This document shows positions 18,196 through 26,334 of a DNA stretch of 35,360 nucleotides, piece by piece. Numbering within the stretch: position 1 is the first letter of the stretch; each line of letters begins with the position of its first letter. Under the pieces are notes generated by a model. That model was not told the origin of the DNA, did not search any database, and saw only the letters and a program-made list of their open reading frames with translations. A program made the translations under genes and the position numbers. Source of the stretch: Methanobacterium sp. (lineage in GTDB: Archaea > Methanobacteriota > Methanobacteria > Methanobacteriales > Methanobacteriaceae); NCBI RefSeq assembly GCF_016217785.1, contig NZ_JACRGA010000001.1, positions 1 through 35,360 of the forward strand, in the 5' to 3' direction.

Positions 18196-19173
18196 TTGGA
18201 TGAATTAATAGCAGATTACATTTACCAGGTGGAATTAGGGGAAGTCCAGGAATATAAGGGCATGTCAGTTTTCCCTCTTTTTAACAGTGGGAATGACTCT
18301 CTCTACATCACCCTCAAGGAAGCACTGGATGCCGATCTTTTAACTGTGACTGAAATCGATGATATTGCTTCAGTTCCTGAATTAAATGTAATTAACCGGG
18401 CTAATGTTCCTGTTTTATTATTGGATGGGGAGGAACTGGTGGGTGCCAAGCAGAACCGTGTGCTGAACACCACTATATTGCTGAAACCCAATTGCGAAAC
18501 AGTGATCCCGGTGAGCTGCACTGAGCAGGGTAGATGGAGTTATAACTCTCTGAAATTCAGGGAGTCCGGGAATGTGGCCTCTTACAGGGTGCGCCGATCC
18601 AAATCTGCATCAGTTAATGAATCACTGCAGAGGCAGGGGGAGTTTCGCTCTGACCAGAGGATGGTTTGGAATGAGATAGATGATATGGCTCAAGATGCCG
18701 GGGTCAGTTCCAGGACCAGGGCCATGCAGGATGTTTACCTCTCCAGGGAGGAAGATCTAAAAATGTATAACTGTTCATTCCCAGTACAGGAGGGGCAAAA
18801 GGGAATTCTGGTTATGGTTAATGGAGAGGTTATGGGTATGGATATTATATCCAGTGGGATTGCCTACTACATTCTCCACAGGAAACTCCTTAAAAGCTAT
18901 GCTCTGGAAGCATTAATTCAGGAGGAAAAAGGTGAAGGTGGATTTAATGGCCGGGATAAAGCCCGTTCATTTCTGGATGAAGTGCGCTTGTCCATGGGTG
19001 AAAAGCACAAATCAGTGGGGTATGGCTGGGATCATCGCTTGGAGGGACCCAGAGTGGTGGGTTCATCCTTAACTTACCATGACCAGGTGATACACACGGC
19101 CTTTTTCATCCGTGGGGAAAATAAGACAAAGGATATGTCCAGTTACACTAAAAGCGGCGGAGTTTTAGGATGA
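18196..19173 (+). CDS. ARPP-1 (DUF6569) domain protein
   Basis: 325 residues starting at TTG 18196, with GAGGAG nine bases upstream. Recognised features of the ARPP-1 type: YKGMSVFPLF near the start, PVLLLDGEELVGAKQNRVLN at about 74-93 and the CTEQGRWSY stretch near residue 112. ARPP-1 proteins were tied by genome-context work to ADP-ribose/NAD-linked systems, but their activity is not established. Here the gene follows a receiver protein and may share its transcript, which is an unusual pairing. Family call good, role open. Confidence 0.85.
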   Translation: MDELIADYIYQVELGEVQEYKGMSVFPLFNSGNDSLYITLKEALDADLLTVTEIDDIASVPELNVINRANVPVLLLDGEELVGAKQNRVLNTTILLKPNCETVIPVSCTEQGRWSYNSLKFRESGNVASYRVRRSKSASVNESLQRQGEFRSDQRMVWNEIDDMAQDAGVSSRTRAMQDVYLSREEDLKMYNCSFPVQEGQKGILVMVNGEVMGMDIISSGIAYYILHRKLLKSYALEALIQEEKGEGGFNGRDKARSFLDEVRLSMGEKHKSVGYGWDHRLEGPRVVGSSLTYHDQVIHTAFFIRGENKTKDMSSYTKSGGVLG

Positions 19174-19278
19174 AATTAATTTTAACCTATTTTTTTATTT
19201 AAGAAAATATTTTTTTTATTTAAGAAAAAGTTAGATGGTTTCCCTATACATTGATTCTTAAATAGGGGATGAGTTGAA

Positions 19279-19422
19279 ATGGCTGCAGCGGATATATCCA
19301 TTATGTTAGTTGGCACCAAGGATATCTTCTCTTCCATAGGCTATAAAACTTGTGGAAGACTCTTATCCTACAAAATAAGACTCATAAAAAGCATCACTAA
19401 AAAAAAACTACTGTGCTCTTGA
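19279..19422 (+). CDS. Possible 47-residue protein or truncated gene
   Basis: ATG at 19279 with GGGGATGAG upstream. The first 20 codons (AAADISIMLVGTKDIFSSIG) use coding-like triplets, then the sequence turns basic and ends KKKLLCS. This looks like a true N-terminus that has lost its continuation. No family recognised. Confidence 0.35.
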   Translation: MAAADISIMLVGTKDIFSSIGYKTCGRLLSYKIRLIKSITKKKLLCS

Positions 19423-19487
19423 AAACATAATTTAATCACAAATTAAATGTGAATATCGATTAATTTTCATAGTATTTAAACTGTTTG

Positions 19488-20219
19488 TTAATTCTTTTTA
19501 TGACAAAACTTATAGTCCAATTCCTCTGCACTGATTTTCTTACCCCTAAAATCGTAAATAGTACTTTTAGTGTATTTAAATGCCAGATCTTTTAATCCTT
19601 CTTTTTCAAGTCTTCTGGTAGAAACTAGGAGTCTTGGATTTCTCAATACTTTGAAGGAACATATCTTTCCAATTCTCTCAATGTAATCACTGTCCTCGCC
19701 AAAGTCCATGCCTTCATCAAAGCCGTCAGCCTTTTCATGAATATCTTTAGTGGTTAATATCCCACAACATCCTGCACCGTGTGGTTTTATGGATTCCACA
19801 CGTTTCATAAAAAAGTTTGCAAATTTATGGAGAATCTTGTCTATGCTTCTGTCACTTAAAGGTATTATTTGTGTAATTGCAATTCCAAGCTCATTTTCCT
19901 CAAATTCTTCAATTGCAGATTCAAGGTAACCTGCAGAAAGCACCACATCTGAATCCAGAAATAGTAAGTACTCCCCTAAAGCTATGTTAGCTCCATTATT
20001 CCGGCCCAAGGAAGGCAACCCTCCATCAATAACCTTACAATCGTATGATTCGGCAATTTCCCTTGTTCTATCAATGGAACCTGCATCAGCTACAATTATC
20101 TCATAGTCATTAAACTCCTGTTCTTTTATACTGTAAAGGAGTTTTGGAAGGTATTCCTCCTCATTGTACGTTGGTATTATGATACTGAGCTTCACATAAT
20201 TAATTACATCCTCATCCAT
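19488..20219 (-). CDS. Family 2 glycosyltransferase
   Basis: 243 residues, GT-A fold. LSIIIPTYNEEEYLPKLL at the start, DAGSIDRT for nucleotide binding, FLDSDVVL as the metal-binding DxD, and FGEDSDYIERI as the acceptor-side ED motif. No membrane segment, so a soluble or peripheral enzyme that adds a sugar to a lipid, protein or surface glycan; the sugar is unknown. ATG at 20219 has no ribosome-binding site; GTG at 20195 (VKLSIIIP), preceded by GAGGATG at a long spacing, is an alternative. The radical SAM gene nearby is on the other strand. Confidence 0.87.
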   Translation of the reverse strand: MDEDVINYVKLSIIIPTYNEEEYLPKLLYSIKEQEFNDYEIIVADAGSIDRTREIAESYDCKVIDGGLPSLGRNNGANIALGEYLLFLDSDVVLSAGYLESAIEEFEENELGIAITQIIPLSDRSIDKILHKFANFFMKRVESIKPHGAGCCGILTTKDIHEKADGFDEGMDFGEDSDYIERIGKICSFKVLRNPRLLVSTRRLEKEGLKDLAFKYTKSTIYDFRGKKISAEELDYKFCHKKN

Positions 20220-20328
20220 TTAATAATTAATGTTGATTTACATGATTTTTAATTTATTCTGATAAAAGGGAATAAATATTCCACGAAACATTGAAAAGAA
20301 GTATTTACTATTAAAAGGATTTAAAATG

Positions 20329-20542
20329 TTATAGTTCATGTCTGGGGGATAATCTTATTATGGTTTTCTTTCCAACCGTCCTTTCATCCAAAACATTAAT
20401 CTCAAGAAGATTTACATCTATACCCGCATATAAGAGTATTTAATATAGTCTGGGCTGTGCCAATCGTTCCAAGTAAAACCAGGATAATAATAGCCCTAGC
20501 TAATAATCCCGGTAATACCATTTCAAATACATCAATCTGATT
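20329..20542 (-). pseudogene. Remnant of a small membrane protein gene, frameshifted
   Basis: On the minus strand a coding-like frame reads from about 20542 (ATG at 20521) as IDVFEMVLPGLLARAIIILV then LLGTIGTAQTILNTL, a clear membrane segment. It goes out of frame near 20428-20434. In the next frame the text continues sensibly as YAGIDVNLLEINVLDERT and VGKKTIIRLSPRHEL before a TAA at 20329. Removing one base from TTATAT joins the two parts. No start with ribosome-binding site is seen, so the 5' end may also be lost. Family not recognised. Confidence 0.55.
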
Positions 20543-20794
20543 TTACAAGACCTAATTTTCAATTGTTCTTTATCAACATAATTCAATTAGTAGCACTTAC
20601 AATAACTATACATGATCACCAGGGAATAAACAGATACGATTGAGAGATTTGGGTTTGATTTGAGTGTAATTTGTGCATAATTATTATATTAGGTTTTGGA
20701 AGAGACAATGTTATGTCATTTATATCGTTGGTGGTTAAAAATCCATTCAGAAACAAAACTAGAAGTTCCTTAGCAATTGTTGGATGTGGTCAAT
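20543..20794. other. Spacer before radical SAM gene
   Basis: About 250 bp, AT-rich, no gene supported. It must contain the promoter of the radical SAM gene. Confidence 0.35.
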
Positions 20795-22225
20795 ATGAAA
20801 GTCCTATTCTCGACACCACCTGGTAACACTGCCGAGAAGTGGCCCCCTTTGGGATTACTGTATCTGGCTGCCAGCCTCAAAAGGCACAGAAGTGATGATG
20901 TTAAGGTAGTAGACGCGTTTTGTATGAACTTAACTAAAGTTGAGCTCTTAAAATTAATCAAAAAAGAAAATCCAGATATTTTAGGACTTAATACATCGAC
21001 TCACTCCTTTATTAACTCCATTGAAGTGCTCCAGGAGGTATCACGAGTTTTGCCCAACACAACCATCGTTATGGGCGGATATCACGCAACTTTTGCTGCA
21101 GAACAAATATTAAAAACATATCCCTTTGTAAATTACGTTATTAAAGGTGAGGCCGACAGGGCCATTGTAGAACTTCTCGAATGCATTGAAAATGACATTC
21201 AACCGTCCCAAGTAGAAGGGATAAGTTTTGTTGATGAAGACCACTATTTCACTAACCCACCTGCTTTAATCAAAAACCTTGACAATCTTGCTTTCCCTGA
21301 TAGAAACCTCCTTAAAGATGTGGAATATGGATACACTTACCATAACATACCTCTGATGTTCGGCAAATTAACCACCATGAGCACTTCGAGGGGCTGTCCA
21401 TTTGGATGTTCTTACTGCTCTTGTGCTTCATTTTCGCGTAGAAATCTTCGTTACAGGAGTGCAGAGAATGTAATTCATGAAATGCAGATGCTTTCTGATG
21501 ACGGCTTTAAAAACCTAGTGATTGTAGACGATAATTTCACATATAAGCCTGAACGGGTAGAGGAAATATGTGAACTCATCAAAGAGGAAAGAATCAGAAT
21601 GAAATTCTATTGCGAGGGTCGGGTCGATAAAGCATTTCCAGATCTCTTGAAAAAGATGAAAAATGCCGGCTTTGATGTGATATATTTTGGAGCAGAGAGC
21701 AGGTCGAAGCATGCACTGGACTATTATAATAAAAAGATAACACCAGAACAGACCATGAAAGCTGTTGAAAACGCAAAAAAAGCGAATATGATCGTTATTA
21801 CTTCCTTCATTTTAGGTGCCCCGGTAGAATCAATGGAAGATTTAAAGAAAACTATCAATTTTATACACCAATTGAAACCGCACGGAATTCAGATGAATAT
21901 ATTGGACATACTTATTGGGACAAAACTTTGGGAAGATATGTCCCAGAGGGGTAAAATCGGTCCAGAAGATTGGAAGACCAACCACCACATATACGAGTAC
22001 GAGGATAGTGGACATAACAGAAATGAATTGGAAAAATTGGTTAATCAAGGATATAAAGCCCATTTTGATTCCTGGAAAAATAAAAAAACCATAGAAGAGC
22101 TTATAAAACTCATATTATATAACCAGACAGCCAGAAGCACCATTTTCAACAATCTTTTAAGTCCCCATATATGGAAATCCATAAAAGAATTAGAAACCCA
22201 TAAAAGAATGGATGAAATCACTTAA
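20795..22225 (+). CDS. B12-binding-type radical SAM protein
   Basis: 476 residues. N-terminal domain of about 150 residues with the Rossmann plan of B12-binding domains (KVLFSTPPGNTAEKWPPLGL, then IVMGGYHATFA), although the cobalamin His motif DxHxxG is not visible. The radical SAM core carries GCPFGCSYC (Cx3Cx2C, binding the 4Fe-4S cluster), the GE-type SAM site replaced by VIVDDNFTY, and ILGAPVESMEDL. Members of this group modify lipids, bacteriochlorophyll or peptides; the substrate here cannot be read. TTG at 20777 is possible, but ATG at 20795 starts at the conserved KVLFS strand. Alone on its strand. Confidence 0.88.
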   Translation: MKVLFSTPPGNTAEKWPPLGLLYLAASLKRHRSDDVKVVDAFCMNLTKVELLKLIKKENPDILGLNTSTHSFINSIEVLQEVSRVLPNTTIVMGGYHATFAAEQILKTYPFVNYVIKGEADRAIVELLECIENDIQPSQVEGISFVDEDHYFTNPPALIKNLDNLAFPDRNLLKDVEYGYTYHNIPLMFGKLTTMSTSRGCPFGCSYCSCASFSRRNLRYRSAENVIHEMQMLSDDGFKNLVIVDDNFTYKPERVEEICELIKEERIRMKFYCEGRVDKAFPDLLKKMKNAGFDVIYFGAESRSKHALDYYNKKITPEQTMKAVENAKKANMIVITSFILGAPVESMEDLKKTINFIHQLKPHGIQMNILDILIGTKLWEDMSQRGKIGPEDWKTNHHIYEYEDSGHNRNELEKLVNQGYKAHFDSWKNKKTIEELIKLILYNQTARSTIFNNLLSPHIWKSIKELETHKRMDEIT

Positions 22226-22402
22226 TATTGGTGTAACTATTTAAGAAAACGCTCTAGATAACTGTTAACTCACTTCCCCGAATTTCCTTAGGTATTTCAA
22301 TTCTATCCATCTATATTTTAAAATAATAATCTATTGTTGGTATGATGTTCATAATGAAATTATTGTGGAGATAAAAATTTGTGTGAAAATAATGAATTTA
22401 AT

Positions 22403-22429
22403 TAAAAAAGGTAAGGTGGAAACCCTTAC
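22403..22429 (-). terminator. Terminator overlapping the stop of the PsbP lipoprotein gene
   Basis: On the minus strand GTAAGG-GTTTCCA-CCTTAC is followed by CTTTTTT. The stem begins at the stop codon. Confidence 0.6.
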
Positions 22430-22986
22430 TTTATAGTGATTGAGTCCACGATATTCTGTATTGTTTTCTGATTTTCGGCTGTATTGTTACTGGGAGTTGC
22501 GAATATAATGTAGTAAGCTGTTTGGTTGTTTTTGGTGAATACATAGGTGGTTGCAAATACTGTTAGGTGTGAAGAGGCTCCAGTGGCATTATAGGTGTAA
22601 ACTATGGCTTCGTAACCGTTTTTAAGGCTTGTTCTGTTAACGAAGGGGGCCTGATTTGCTTCTTTTATTATGTAATTGTTATTCAGATTGTCAGCGACGG
22701 CAGTGAGACTACTGTTGGTGATGTTGCCCACACCAATCTCCATGATGAAGGTGTAATTGTCAATGGATTTACCATCAATGAAAACTCCGGTTATATTAAA
22801 ACCAGACTGGTTTGCCAGTTGTTGGTCAGTGGCTGGAGCACTGATCTGGGTCCAGTTTCCAGGATACTGCAATGACAGACCCGCTTTGTCAAAAGTTTTA
22901 TAGTTATCAGTGGTACATCCAGATACCATGATGATGCTTAAAGCCAAAATTAACATTATTATAGTAGTTTTGTAATCAACCCTCAT
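22426..22986 (-). CDS. PsbP-related lipoprotein
   Basis: 186 residues. The ATG at 22986 (RVDYKTTIIM) follows AGGGGTGAG at ideal spacing, so the longer frame from 23007 is rejected. Signal peptide TTIIMLILALSIIMVSGC, lipobox MVSGC, then LSLQYPGNWTQISAP and a C-terminal TIQNIVDSITIK, the plan of methanobacterial PsbP-type lipoproteins; many N-x-T sites. It serves as the intact model for the broken copy at 4907-5447. A double palindrome related to the 33660 operator lies about 105 bp upstream. Confidence 0.85.
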   Translation of the reverse strand: MRVDYKTTIIMLILALSIIMVSGCTTDNYKTFDKAGLSLQYPGNWTQISAPATDQQLANQSGFNITGVFIDGKSIDNYTFIMEIGVGNITNSSLTAVADNLNNNYIIKEANQAPFVNRTSLKNGYEAIVYTYNATGASSHLTVFATTYVFTKNNQTAYYIIFATPSNNTAENQKTIQNIVDSITIK

Positions 22987-23089
22987 TTTTCTCACCCCTA
23001 AAATCATTAAAGATTATTATATTTATTATTATGGCTCTTTTTAGTATATAATCCTTATTTAATGGCAAATATGGGTTAAAAAGAATTAA

Positions 23090-23126
23090 AGTAACTTTAC
23101 TATAATATCATAGTATATTTGCTATA
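23090..23126. promoter_or_regulatory. Solitary copy of the 33.6-kb toxin-antitoxin operator
   Basis: GTAACTTTACTATAATATCA then TAGTATATTTGCTATAA matches the double palindrome at 33664-33700 at about 34 of 37 positions. No MNT or HEPN gene is adjacent. It lies between the PsbP lipoprotein start (22986) and the end of the phospholipase-like gene (23240). Confidence 0.65.
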
Positions 23127-23156
23127 AATCTAAAACTTATCCCAAATTGGAGTTTA

Positions 23157-23172
23157 TGTTATATTAATATAA
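23157..23172. promoter_or_regulatory. Perfect 16-bp AT palindrome
   Basis: GTTATATTAATATAAC, the twin of the site near 7274. Possibly a regulator site or a TATA-type element. Confidence 0.3.
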
Positions 23173-23239
23173 CAAAAAATCACTTAATTTTCATGAATAT
23201 TTCAAATATCCATTTTTTTTAGTCGTTATCGCCGGGGAT

Positions 23240-23941
23240 TTAGTTATTATCCTCCGGAATGAAACTCATTATTAATTCATATAACGAGGATAATACATCG
23301 TTAGATGTACTGGTTGTGGAATTGGTGGTGGCATTAACATTTATGCTGTTACTGATGGCGGATAATGAAACCGATGCGGCATCATTGAGGTTATTCTGTA
23401 CAATATTAGTGTCTTTAGTTTCCAGCCATTGATTCCAGCTGGTCCCGCCCTGGGTGTAACCATTCTGCATTAAGGTTTTCAATTCTCCGCCTTGGTTAGT
23501 GGCAGTTGGTTTGAGTTTGGTTCCCTGTTTTTCATATTTGCTGTGATCAGAGGATGCTTCCTTGCTCACGCAGTGTGGTGCAGAGAAGGTGTCGGATATA
23601 TAGTGGGAGGCAATTCCATAATCAGTGCTAGCTTCATCATAGTCCCCTTTGTCGTAGGCAGCTTTTCCATTATCAAGCCATATTTTAGCTTTTTCATAGC
23701 TTTTGGGATAGCTGTGGTAGGTGAAGTCTTTGAATTTTTCATCAGGGTCGTTAGATGCATTTTTCATTAACTCCAGGTTGAGGTTCTTCTGCACATCAGA
23801 CGGTAACCCCTGGTAAACAGTGTCTATGATCTGGGAGTGAGTATCCCAGCTCCATGCAAAAGATGATGGAATGGTGCTTAAGGTGATAATTATGAGAATT
23901 AAAAATATACGGAAAGTTAAGATAGGTTTTAATTTATTCAT
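23240..23941 (-). CDS. Secreted zinc-dependent phospholipase C-like protein
   Basis: 233 residues. Signal peptide with cleavage expected after SSFA, leaving Trp30 as the mature N-terminus, as in Bacillus zinc phospholipase C where Trp1 binds zinc. Metal-site residues are seen as His35 in WDTH, then His113, Asp117 and His123 in HYISDTFSAPH, and His133 and Glu137 in DHSKYE; the HxxxD(x5)H and HxxxE spacings match that family. The C-terminal 50 residues are Asn/Ser/Thr-rich. In a cell with ether lipids the target could be bacterial or host membranes, or another phosphodiester; that is inference. No clear ribosome-binding site before the ATG at 23941. Confidence 0.82.
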   Translation of the reverse strand: MNKLKPILTFRIFLILIIITLSTIPSSFAWSWDTHSQIIDTVYQGLPSDVQKNLNLELMKNASNDPDEKFKDFTYHSYPKSYEKAKIWLDNGKAAYDKGDYDEASTDYGIASHYISDTFSAPHCVSKEASSDHSKYEKQGTKLKPTATNQGGELKTLMQNGYTQGGTSWNQWLETKDTNIVQNNLNDAASVSLSAISNSINVNATTNSTTSTSNDVLSSLYELIMSFIPEDNN

Positions 23942-24116
23942 GGCTTTAATTAGGTGTATTAACTGATATAACTTTTAAGATCCATGTGGCTTTAGCCATC
24001 ATCTGATATATTGATTTCTCAATTTAGTCCTGACCTTGATGATTACTTAAAATAATGTAGTAACCCATTATACAAAATATATATTGGTATAATTATTTAC
24101 AGAGAATATCCTTGTA

Positions 24117-24147
24117 TTTATATATGTGGGGAACTATAATATAATTC
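24117..24147 (+). promoter_or_regulatory. TATA box for a probably leaderless satD transcript
   Basis: TTTATATAT at 24117-24125 puts the expected transcription start (about 25 bp downstream) at the ATG 24148, and no Shine-Dalgarno sequence is seen, so the mRNA is likely leaderless. Confidence 0.5.
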
Positions 24148-24792
24148 ATGAACAGGGAAGGACATGTGTTACTGGGAGATATCGTCTCATCAAAAAAGAT
24201 TAAAAATAGAGCCAAATTTCAGAAAAAGCTCATGAAAGCCTGTGATGCTATTAATCAAGCCCATAATGATAATATTATAGCTGAGATGAAGATTATAAAG
24301 GGATCAGATGAGATCGGTTGCCTTTTGGGAAACCTTGCACCGCTTTATGATATAATTGATGGGATTTCCAATGATTTATACCCTGTAAAAATCCGATTTG
24401 TCTTGGTTAACGGTAAAATTGATACAGGTTTCGAGACTAAAGATATCTCACAGATGGATGGTCCTGCCTTCCACCAGGCCTCTAAACTGATAATGGATCT
24501 TAAAAAAGAAAAATTAATATTTAACATGTCAACAAGTAATAAAATACTGGACATACTCATTACCAATAACATAAACCTAATTTATCTTTTAAAGAAAAGA
24601 TGGTCTTCTGCGAAGCTAGAGATTATTCACTCCTATGAAAGATGGGGTGATCAGAGGAAAGTTGCCAGCAAACTGGGTATATCTCAGCAGACTGTTTCAT
24701 ATCACCTTATGTCTTCCAACTGGAAGGAAATTAAAAAAATGGAAGCAGAACTTAACCAGTCATTAAAAGAATTAAGAATGGGATCAACATGA
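24148..24792 (+). CDS. SatD family protein with C-terminal helix-turn-helix
   Basis: 214 residues. N-terminal LLGDIVSSKKIKNR is the hallmark opening of SatD proteins, with the rest of the alpha/beta domain (MKIIKGSDEIGCLL, VKIRFVLVNGKIDTG) to about residue 130. The end holds a helix-turn-helix, VASKLGISQQTVSYHL. SatD was named from a streptococcal acid-tolerance locus; biochemical role unknown. The stop overlaps the start of the membrane protein gene (ATGA), and SatD genes are usually paired with a small membrane protein, so the two form a conserved unit. Confidence 0.82.
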   Translation: MNREGHVLLGDIVSSKKIKNRAKFQKKLMKACDAINQAHNDNIIAEMKIIKGSDEIGCLLGNLAPLYDIIDGISNDLYPVKIRFVLVNGKIDTGFETKDISQMDGPAFHQASKLIMDLKKEKLIFNMSTSNKILDILITNNINLIYLLKKRWSSAKLEIIHSYERWGDQRKVASKLGISQQTVSYHLMSSNWKEIKKMEAELNQSLKELRMGST

Positions 24793-25136
24793 TTTTGGAA
24801 CTTAAAATAGTTATCATTATTGCGGGGTATCTGTTTTTAATTGCCACCAGTGGAATTATAATTAGATTCATCCTTTCCCGTGCAGAGAAGGGAAAAATTG
24901 CTGAGAAAAAGGAATGGGATACTGGTTTTATTATTGGAAAATGTGAAAACATACTGATACTAACTTTCATGCTTCTTGATGCTTACATTGCCCTTGCTAT
25001 AATATTTGCAGCCAAAACTATTATCCGAGAGGAGGATATTAAAAAGAATTCTCTATATTTTTTAGCGGGAACCATGATTAATGTAACCTACTCTATCATT
25101 ATTGGGGCAATAATTAAGGGGTTGATTAATATTTGA
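24789..25136 (+). CDS. Small membrane protein paired with SatD
   Basis: 115 residues, three hydrophobic helices (IVIIIAGYLFLIATSGIIIRF, ILTFMLLDAYIALAIIFAA, FLAGTMINVTYSIIIGAII) and a basic loop after the first. It overlaps the SatD stop by 4 bp and has no other close gene. In other genomes the SatD partner is DUF3307-like; I cannot confirm that for this one. Confidence 0.75.
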   Translation: MILELKIVIIIAGYLFLIATSGIIIRFILSRAEKGKIAEKKEWDTGFIIGKCENILILTFMLLDAYIALAIIFAAKTIIREEDIKKNSLYFLAGTMINVTYSIIIGAIIKGLINI

Positions 25137-25188
25137 TGCACATTATATGCTATTTAAACCCCATATTAATCTAAAGTTTTAATAAAGG

Positions 25189-25210
25189 TTTTATTCCATA
25201 TAGAATAAAA
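25189..25210. promoter_or_regulatory. Inverted repeat after the SatD operon
   Basis: TTTTATTC-CATATA-GAATAAAA is a perfect 8-6-8 inverted repeat 53 bp after the stop codon. It could end the transcript or be an operator for the lipoprotein gene downstream. Confidence 0.4.
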
Positions 25211-25307
25211 TTTACTCACAAAGAATTTGTGGTTTATTAAATATCACATCTAAATATAAGGATCCCACTACTTAAAGATGATATAAATACATCTGAAGGC
25301 GGTTAAA

Positions 25308-26105
25308 ATTAAATACAAATGGATATTATCATTTCTAATACTATTTACGCTGATGCTGGGCTGTGCAGCTGCAGCTGGGAATTCCAGTTCTACTAAGACC
25401 ACAACTGGAGCATTGCCTGTGCCTTACACCAGCCCTGTAACTCCATTGTACCAAATCCCCTCGGTGGGGACTGGTTTTATCATGGGTTATTATATTAACC
25501 CCGGTGTCACACCCATATCCCAAATCGATTTTAAAAGTCTAAAAACTGCTGGAATTACAGATGTATACGTTTTAGTAAAAAATGATAATTACTTACCCAT
25601 ACTAACTGAAGCCAAAACAAAGGCTGATTCTGTGGGAATAAAAACTCATGCCTGGGTTTTTCCAGGTTTCAGTCATGCCTCTGAGGTTGCTGGGATGGAC
25701 ATAGGGGTCCATTTAGATGTGGAAACCTATGATATGCCCTCCTATATTCCAATGATTAAAGCCATGAGGGAGGACACCCAGGGAGTAACTTTTTCCCTTT
25801 GCGTGAAGCCCGAAGGATGGGATGATAACCAATATTACTACATGATAGCCCCATTATGTGACTACATAGTCCCCATGCTCTATATAGGTGACTATCCTCA
25901 TAGCATAAACGGTTTAAAAAACTGGGCTAAAGTATATAACGCTCTTCTTCCCGGGAAGATCGTAGCCGGACTTCAAACCTATGATTCCTACCAGAATGTA
26001 ACTCCGGTGAGTGAAATTACTTTACTGTCTGAGATCAAAGCGGTGCAACCTAATACACGTGGAGTTATCCTATTTAGGTATGGATTATCCAATTTCAATG
26101 GGTAA
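25308..26105 (+). CDS. TIM-barrel glycoside-hydrolase-like lipoprotein, apparent ATT start
   Basis: The first usual start, ATG 25353, lies inside a signal peptide. The full signal is KYKWILSFLILFTLMLGC, and the only plausible start is ATT at 25308, five bases after GGCGG (one base from AAGGAGGT). The frame is closed by TAA at 25284 and no ATG, GTG or TTG lies between. The mature part begins with a Ser/Thr/Pro linker; then GFIMGYYINPGVTPI and repeating strand-helix units (AGITDVYVLVKND, IKTHAWVFPGF, VHLDVETYDMPS, YIVPMLYIGDYP, IVAGLQTYDS) typical of glycoside-hydrolase-like TIM barrels. The substrate is probably a cell-wall or surface glycan, by inference. Ends within 230 bp of the tocopherol-cyclase-like gene. 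Confidence 0.65.
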   Translation: MKYKWILSFLILFTLMLGCAAAAGNSSSTKTTTGALPVPYTSPVTPLYQIPSVGTGFIMGYYINPGVTPISQIDFKSLKTAGITDVYVLVKNDNYLPILTEAKTKADSVGIKTHAWVFPGFSHASEVAGMDIGVHLDVETYDMPSYIPMIKAMREDTQGVTFSLCVKPEGWDDNQYYYMIAPLCDYIVPMLYIGDYPHSINGLKNWAKVYNALLPGKIVAGLQTYDSYQNVTPVSEITLLSEIKAVQPNTRGVILFRYGLSNFNG

Positions 26106-26175
26106 GTGAATCTACTTTTTAATTTAGAAATGATAATTTAGAGCGTTCTGCCACGTTAAAATTTAAATGTAAACA

Positions 26176-26210
26176 TAGTATCATATAATAATTGATATGA
26201 TAAGATACTA
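26176..26210. promoter_or_regulatory. Nested inverted repeat upstream of the tocopherol-cyclase-like gene
   Basis: TAGTATC (26176) pairs with GATACTA (26204), and within it ATCATAT (26180) pairs with ATATGAT (26195). Spacing and AT content fit an operator. Confidence 0.45.
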
Positions 26211-26334
26211 TTTAATAGGGTTAAATTATTTGTTTCCCAAGATATTTTCATTGAAAAAAGTATAATAACGTGTTTTAGGGTTCGATTTAATCATTACAAT
26301 ATGATAGTGGAAATGATTTGAGGGGGAACTGATT

